64,000 nt of DNA from Nereocystis luetkeana (Eukaryota; Sar; Phaeophyceae; Laminariales; Laminariaceae), in contig JARUPZ010000001.1 of assembly GCA_031213475.1 (NCBI GenBank), positions 21,110,933 through 21,174,932 of the forward strand, read 5' to 3'. Every line of letters begins with the position of its first letter. The first letter of the stretch is position 1. Both the position numbers and the translations under genes were made by a program. Shown here piece by piece: positions 57,390-64,000 of the stretch. The notes beneath the pieces were generated by a model, which saw only the letters and a program-made list of their open reading frames with translations, made no database searches and was not told where the DNA came from.

Positions 57390-58005
57390 TGAAGAGAAAA
57401 CAAAAACAAAGTAGCCAAATCGAAAGAGAAAAAGAAAAAAAATGAAAGCAAAAACTAGGAGAAACAATCTGTCGTGCCCCCCCCCCCGCAGGCGAGGTGG
57501 CCAACACTTGAAAAATAACGAGCTGGAAAAAAGAAGAAATAACAAAAAACACCACTGCTTGTGAACAGATCAAGACAAAAAACGGAGGAAAAACATAACA
57601 AAGGAAAAAAACCGAAGGGGAAATAACAGGCAGACCAAAGCCCAAAGCACCTTCCAGGTGGCGGCAGCAGTTTGTGGTACGAGTAGTATAGCCAGGTTCT
57701 CGCTGCTAATCCGCCTGGTACCTTGCCACCCAGACTGCCGTCTCCGCCCTGCGTTCGTCAACTATGCCCAGCCCCTTGGCGTCAGACAATACGAAACGAG
57801 CAGAGCAGGTTCGTCATTCAACCACGCCACACGGCTCCTTCAGTACAGCTTATCGATCAGAAAAAGAAGAGAGAAAATAAAATAAAATGAAAATCACGGA
57901 GAGTCAGCGCAAGAAAAACAAAAAAAGAAGAGGAGACAAGGGAAGACCACGTTCGAACCAGCTGCACCAGTTGGTAGCACTAGTAGTATGGTCATGTTCT
58001 ACTTC
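57390..58005 (-). mobile_element. 3' UTR of LINE copy 3, tail missing
   Basis: Matches the intact LINE 3' UTR but stops at the AGAGAAAACAAAAAC block. It lacks the conserved terminal ~240 bp. Confidence 0.85.
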
Positions 58006-61000
58006 CTAGTCGACTTGGTGCCTTGCTACCCTGTCTGCCATCTCCTTCCTACTTTCGTCTACCGCAGTTTCCCTTCTACCCCTCCTGTTCCCCCCCCTCT
58101 CCGCATTCCCTTGGTCGGGCTTTCTGCCACTTCTCCTGTTGACCCCTCCCCCCCCGTTCCCTTGGGCACCATCCACGGCGGATGCGCGGCGCTGCCTACT
58201 CATCTCAGCCTCAGCCTCGTGCCACCTCACCATGAACCGTTCGGCTGCTTCAAGGATCCCCCGGTACCACTTCCCCACATTTTTGGCTGCAGTGGACCAC
58301 AACGCGGTCTCAACTCCAAACACCAAGGGGGCAACTTCAGTTGACCCTTCGGTGGCTCGGAACTCCCTAAGGTCTTCGACTAAGCATCTATGCCAAGGCT
58401 TACACTGTTCGCCTGGTCTGGGTTCTCTCCACCAGCTATCGTCCCGAACATTACCCGACTGGGTAATCGCTCCTTGCTTTGCCGTGCCACGCCCCCCGCA
58501 AAGAAGAGCCGCCGTTTACGAATGGTCGTTTCGATGCTCTCGCAACGTGTCATCTTGAGGGCCTTCGTGTACGAGAGGGTGGCATGTCAGTATGAAGTCG
58601 GCGCTGGAAGCCAATGACTCGCAACAGGACTTGGTGGCGAGCCGTTCGAAGCTTGGCAAAGTGTTCCGCTCTGAGGGTCCACGTCACACACCCGTACAGC
58701 AGGGTCTCAATCACCTCGGCCTTCAGCATTCGGACTTTAAGGCTAAGGGGGGCGGCCGTCCTGTCATACAACTCCGGGCCGAACCGTTTGAGGCATGCTC
58801 GCATGAGGCGGATCCGTCGGTCGATTTCGAGCGAGAGCGCAGCGTTTTCGTGGATAACGCCGCCTAGGTAAAGGAACTGGGTCGTCTGCTTATACCTCTG
58901 GCCTGCCGCTTCGATGACGAGCGGTGGTGCGAGGGTTGTCAGGTCTGGCGATTGCAGGACCGTTGTCTCTGTCTTCGTTTCCGACACCGTGAGGCCTGCT
59001 GCTTCGAAGACAGTCACGATGACTGTCATTATTTTTGCGAGCCCTTCAGCCGACTTCGAGACAATTCCTGCATCATCGGCGTACAACATGCCCTATACAG
59101 ACCGTCGCACGCATGCCAATGGCTCCTCCTTTCCTGTTCGAACTGCTCCAGCATCACTGAGTTGGACCAAATCCCTTACAACGGCTTCGTCTTGGCTGAA
59201 GCGTACTAGTACGACGTGTAACGCAGCAGCGAAAAACACGTTGAAGAGTAACGGTGATAGCACACAGCCTTGCCGCAGCCCCTGCGTGACATCAAACCAT
59301 TCCGAGAGCTCGCCGTCATCAGTACGCACGCGAGCCCGCATGCCATCGTGGAAATTACGGATAATTCTCAGCATCTTGGTTGGTACGCCAAAGCGTGTGA
59401 GTACCTTCCATAACAGCTCTCGGTCGACAGAGTCGTACGCCTTCTGCAGGTCGATGAAGCACACGTATAAGGGGACTTTCCTCTGTCGTCCGAGCTCTTG
59501 CAGCCGGCGCACGACGAACAACATATCAAGTGTTGACCGTGCGGGGCGGAAGCCGCATTGTTCCTCAGGGAGTAGTTCCTCGGTCGCCAGTAGCTGCTGA
59601 GGCGGGACGCGACGATTTCCAACAACACTTTGCCTGCGTGGGCAACAAGCGAAATCCCTCTATAGTTGTTGCAGTCAGTTCGATCCTTCTTTTTGTGAAG
59701 GAACTTGATGATCGCATCTTTCCATTGCTGAGGGACTTTCTCCTGCTAACCAAACATTGACAAGGATGTTGTGAAATCACTGGGCGAATGCCGGGTGGTC
59801 GATTTTTAGGAGTTCGACCGGGAGACCATCTGGCCCGACCGCTTTCCAATTCGACATCCCCTTAAGCGCCTTTGTCATCTCGTCTATGGATAGTTCATCT
59901 TCAAGCGACAGTTTAGGTGGTCGCGGTGGCAAGAGGTCGATGATCGAGGGATCGAGTTTCAGCGACTTTGTGTTGAAGAGTTTGTGGTAAAACCCCGCCC
60001 ATCGTTCACGAGTTAGCACCTGATACCGTAAGATCGTGCCATCCTCGCCCCTAATGAACTGTTCGCTCCTCGCTATAGCCCCTTCCAATCCTATCGTACT
60101 CTTAGGGTGCTTGTAAAAGCCTCTCTGGTCATTGTTCGCTAGGAGTCGTTCGGTTTCGGCAAGGTACGCTTCGAAGTACGCATGCAGTCCTGCGGCAATC
60201 ACCTTCTGCAGGTTCGCATACGCAGATCTCAGGGTCTTCCACGCGGTTCTGTCCCGGGTGAAGGTACGCAAGAATTGTCGTGCATCCTCCCTCTCCGTCC
60301 ATGCTTGTATGAATGCGGCCAAGGTTTCGGCAGACTCACACCATCCATGTCTGCGGTGGCGACGTGCAGGGGGTGGTACCTCTTTTTCGACCGCATCAAT
60401 AACAGCCGTAGTGAAAATCTCAACCATACCAGACGTATCACGGGGCTCGATAGGCTGGTTGAGAGTGGAGATGACCCTGGAGACTACTCGTTCACGACAC
60501 TTTCCATCGGACATAAAAAGCTGCCTGTCGAACGCTTGGCGTTTTGTCGGTCTACGTATTTGTCTGGTGGGCGCAAAATGACCACTGGGTCGGAATTTGA
60601 TATACAAGATGTTGTGGTCTGAGTCTGCCTTAGCTGGGGCAGGAGGCTGTGGGACGACTTTCGCATCTTGTACTCTAGGTCGATGGACTTGACGGGTTAG
60701 GATGTAGTCGATCCGCTTACGGTCATTCGGGCCGGTGCCGTTGTGAGTATGCGATATCCCACCCTTGCGCGTGCTGAAAAACGTGTTGGTGAGAGCTAAC
60801 TTGCAATTGGTGGCGAACGACAGGAGCCGTCTGCCATTATCGTTACGAACATCACGTCCATACGCTCGCAGCACTCTGCTTTCATCATCACCGCACCCTT
60901 CCTTCCTCTGCCCAGTTCGCGCGTTGACATCCATTACTACAAACATACACTCTTTCGTCGAACTTTTTTCCACCAAGTACTACAGCTTCTGCCAGAAAAT

Positions 61001-61490
61001 ACGTTTCAGTTCGGCGTCCTTGGTACAATCAGTTGGAGCATCGTACGCAACGACGAAATAGACTGCCTCGCATTTGCAAGCCAGCTCAAAGCGCATATAC
61101 ATTAGCTGCTCGTCAACGAACTGATGAGTATACACAAACTTACTGCACAACGATTCCTTTACAGCTAGTCCTGCCCCGTACAGCCCTTGCCTGGTGGCTG
61201 TTGTTTCCTGTCCTGAACATAAAACACGATACCCTGCAGCACGGAACGTCGTGCTGCCGGACCTCCGAGTTTCCTACAGGCCAATGAAGTCACAGCCGAG
61301 TTGCCGTCCCTTCGCCAGTACACGCTCGTCATGTCCGTACCCGTTCTTCCCCTTTACAGCCAGGGTGTGCACATTGTAGGTCGCTACCGCCACAAGTGCC
61401 TCCTTCTGTCTCATACGAGCCTCACGTGCTACTTTCTTTGCCAGCCGACGTGAGGCTCGTCCCCGCCTCCTTTTTTTCTTCTCTTGTTTT
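58006..61490 (-). pseudogene. LINE copy 3 coding region, broken
   Basis: Nearly full-length homologue of the ORF at 19066-22797, missing the N-terminal ~80 codons. Open pieces: 60976-59777 (endonuclease second half, linker, RT start), 59524-59093 (RT core with [12 protein letters not shown] and [11 protein letters not shown]), 59089-58550 (YADD and after) and 58326-58006 (C-terminus). A TAG replaces TGG just before GMLYADD; frameshifts occur near 59750, 59590, 58560 and 58400. It keeps IDYIL in the endonuclease and NYRGISL in RT, both altered in the intact-ORF copy. Confidence 0.93.
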
Positions 61491-61627
61491 TTTTTTCATC
61501 TCTATGGCGTAGCTTTTGACCACAGAACTTGTATCTCTTCTAGGATTGGAGAATCGGCACGGACACTGGTTGTGCTGGATGTCGACGGGTAGAAAGAACG
61601 GTTTAATGTGAAGAACACACACACACA
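61491..61627 (+). mobile_element. Inverted LINE 3' end fused to the 5' side of copy 3
   Basis: From CTCTATGGCGTAGC to GAAGAAC(AC)n: the last ~130 bp of the LINE, opposite in orientation to the adjoining copy 3. The join falls in a stretch (CTCTRTGGCG) present in both LINE regions. Confidence 0.85.
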
Positions 61628-62937
61628 TGATGCATGTGCGAAAAGGCAATAAAATCTCGTGTCATTATTCCGTGTGCAAATATAAATCCTACTTTTTTTT
61701 GCTTTTTGAAACAATAGAGCTGAAACTTCAGATAATGATGTTGTATTTTTGATATGGTCGTTTCGAGGACAGCCATGAAAACTACTGCGACTGCTGTGAC
61801 GTCGAGACCGGGAATACATGTCAGCTAGATAGGAACGTACTTGAACATCGATACACCAAACTCCAAACTACATACGTACAAAAATAATCCTAGATCTTGT
61901 GGAAGACGATTTCTACTTCTTCTGTTGTACTGTTTATTGGGACAGGACGGTCAATTGTGCGAATTGCTTTCACGAGCTCGACTCTCGTGCACACGCATTT
62001 TTTCCTTGCAATCAGAAAACCTTTGTATGGCGACACATTATATGTACCTGTGGTTCGTCTTTAATCACGGTCAGTCTGTGTGTGTTGCTCACATTACGCT
62101 CATCGTGTGTGTCCGTCGACATCCCGGACAGCCGTACCTATCTTATTTCTGTGGCGATCGCGAAATATTCTACTCGTTAAACACGTTACGATACTGGTTC
62201 GGTGGTACAGAAGCATGGTCCCTTGCACATTCGGCATTGTGAAGGAGTAAAGGAAGCAACACTGTCAGTGAGTATAGGTAGCAGCTAATCCAATGACGTG
62301 TCATCGTACAAGACGGAACATATGAAAAGCACAACATGCTTACAGTACCCACAGCAGCACGAGTGAGTGTGTAATCTTGACAGTGGACCCCTGTGCCTAC
62401 CCTTCGACCACTGGAACGTCCACACTGATATATATATGGAGCATTCCTACTCCTGCATGTTCTCCAGGTCTCTCTATACGAAGTACTCATCATGTTGCAT
62501 TTGCTCCGTATTACACTCTCACCTAACTGACCTGAATTATGAACGCCGAGGAAATACAACGATAAATCCCAGCCGCTATGCAGTCTGATGAATAGGCGGT
62601 AAACCCGAGAAGGGAGGTTTACAAGCGTTCGTAGGTGCTGCGCCCTGAACGAATTTAGAGAACGTAAAGAAGAGTGGAAAACTGGGGTTTCTTCTTGATG
62701 AGGATGCAAAAGGCAGTGGAAGTCAAGATACCCTGCTACCGTCGACGTCGTGTACACCCAGTGAGCAACGCTACCGACGCACGAACGCTATCTCCGCGAG
62801 ACATGGAACATCTCTGTTCTGAGAATACCTCGATATGTTCGTGGTCGTCACAAGATTCTATTTAGTGTCCACGCTTTCACATCAAAAACACATTCTACGA
62901 ATCAAAATGTGTGAACTTTCCAATCGTGCAATATGTA
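61628..62937. other. Unassigned DNA
   Basis: Two opposing frames (plus 61841-62242; minus 62170-62757) have no recognisable motifs. No gene is called. Confidence 0.4.
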
Positions 62938-63349
62938 TTTTTTCTTCTTTCTTTTCTCCAGCTCATTCTTTTTCAAGTGTTGGCCACCTCGCCTGCGGGG
63001 GGGGGGCACGACAGATTGTTTCTCTTAGATTTTGCTTTCATTTTTCTTCTTTTTCTCTTTCGATTCGTCTACCTTGTTTTTGGTTTCTCTTTGATTGTTT
63101 CTTTTCGTTTCATTATTTCATAGATTGCGTATGTCGTGCCTGTCGTATCTAGTATGATGACATGGCTTTGCATTGCCCACGGCAGTACACACTGCACACG
63201 TGGCAACGTAGTATCTCTGTGGCGTAGCTTTGTGACCACAGAACTTGTATCTCTTCTAGGATTGAAGAATCGGCACGGACACTGGTTGTACTGGATGTCG
63301 ACGGGTAGAAAGAACGGTTTAATGTGAAGAACACACACACACACACACT
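62938..63349 (+). mobile_element. LINE 3'-end fragment with (AC)n tail (solo tail 9)
   Basis: About 410 bp, from the TTTCTCCAGCTCATTCTTTT block through the poly(G) run to GAAGAAC followed by about nine AC repeats. Confidence 0.9.
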
Positions 63350-63689
63350 ATGTAGTTCTGCCAGTACCGCAGGAATAAATATCTAGAATATCAGCCGTGG
63401 GTACTTTGGTACTGATGTGTTCGTTCGTCAAATGGAAACGTTCTCTCAACCTGTGGATATCTAGCACAACCAGAGAGAGGCTGTGCCAAGTCTTCACAAT
63501 GCACATGAGGTTTTCTTCTTTCGGGAAAGTTATGAGTGATCCATGTTGAAGATCATGCTGCACAAATGTATTGTCGGATGGCAAAATAAATAATAATGCA
63601 TATGAGATGAACGTTCTGTGGTCACTAAACTACTACCAGGTACTCTGTCGCGTCTTATCCACTCCGAAGCATCCCTTCAACCAATCTAC

Positions 63690-63756
63690 ATCCAGCACAA
63701 CCAGTGTCCGTGCCGATTTTTCACTTTTTTAGAGATACAAGTTCTGTGGTCACGTG
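63690..63756 (-). mobile_element. LINE 3'-terminal piece, inverted, joined to LINE coding sequence
   Basis: CATCCAGCACAACCAGTGTC...AGTTCTGTGGTCAC is part of the inverted LINE end. It passes directly into plus-strand LINE coding sequence at about 63757. Confidence 0.75.
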
Positions 63757-64000
63757 GAGACCACCATCCGCAAACGACGCCTGCTCTTTCCGGCGGACGT
63801 AGCGCGGACGACCACTAAGCGGCTGACCCGCCGGGTAATGTTTGCGGCGATGGATGGAAGGGAGAACCCAGGACCAGGCCGGACGGAAACGAACTGGGCT
63901 TAAAGTCTAGATAAAGACTTCAGCGTTTTTCAAGCCACCGAGGCCTCTATCCTTTGATGTTAGGTTTTGAAACGGGGGTGTAGCCGAGGGCTCCTGAGAA
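63757..64000 (+). pseudogene. Diverged LINE C-terminal fragment
   Basis: The plus-strand translation starts ETTIRKRRLLFPADVARTTT, then RVMFAAMDGRENPGPG, and reaches a stop at about 63902. It parallels ETTIRKRRLFFAGGVARQSK and RVMFGTIAGGENLRPG of the intact LINE. Similarity is clear but low, so this is a separate LINE subfamily. It runs to the window edge. Confidence 0.75.

Noticed and set aside
61841-62757. Opposing 133- and 195-codon frames
   Set aside because: No motifs, mutually overlapping and biased in composition. Probably chance.

Overview
This is eukaryotic nuclear DNA, and almost all of it is repeats. Only one multi-exon host gene can be assembled with confidence. Evidence for a eukaryote: GT-AG introns with clean phases, a tRNA-derived SINE family with poly(A) tails, an APE-endonuclease LINE, a Copia-type LTR element, several MITE families, satellites and (AC)n/(AT)n microsatellites. 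There are no ribosome-binding sites or operons. A stramenopile, most likely a brown alga, would fit the secreted VWD-like protein and the mix of elements. That placement is inference and cannot be proved from the window.

Layout. 0-3.7 kb: a tRNA-derived SINE, nested elements in inverted arrangement (496-1729) and a LINE tail fragment. 3.7-6.2 kb: no assignable gene. 6.26-9.1 kb: head-to-tail copies of a ~1.1-kb non-coding element with a hairpin near each end (Helitron/Helentron-like). 9.28-10.43 kb: a ~250-270-bp satellite. 10.73-13.66 kb: a GGGACGG minisatellite split by a 2,574-bp element with perfect 261-bp terminal inverted repeats; the element carries an acidic, Ala/Gln-rich ORF. 14.2-17.64 kb: an AT cruciform, SINEs, a piggyBac-like MITE and a broken LINE. 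17.8-23 kb: a LINE with an intact 1,243-codon EN-RT ORF. 24.8-28.5 kb: a MITE, a 38/39-bp minisatellite and GCT/GTT-rich degenerate arrays. 28.5-33.2 kb: nothing assignable.

33.2-36.44 kb (minus): a three-exon gene for a secreted protein with a VWD-like C-terminal domain; all junctions are phase 0 and it begins with a signal peptide. 37.87-42.52 kb: a Copia-type element with ~580-bp LTRs, internally deleted and frameshifted, with a half-tRNA(iMet)-type primer site and 108-bp leader repeats. 43-45 kb: another SINE and a complete Helitron-like copy in the opposite orientation. 45-57 kb: sparse, with solo LINE tails, MITEs, short tandem duplications and one unidentified 155-codon ORF. 57.4-61.6 kb: a third, broken LINE. 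61.6-64 kb: further LINE tails and a diverged LINE fragment.

The elements interact. SINE, MITE and LINE-tail insertions sit inside one another. LINE 3' ends recur at least ten times. Three 5'-truncated LINE bodies are preceded by an inverted copy of the LINE 3' end. The only uninterrupted LINE ORF has substitutions at conserved endonuclease and RT positions that the broken copy at 57-61 kb keeps, so an active master copy probably lies elsewhere. All assignments were made by eye without database searches.
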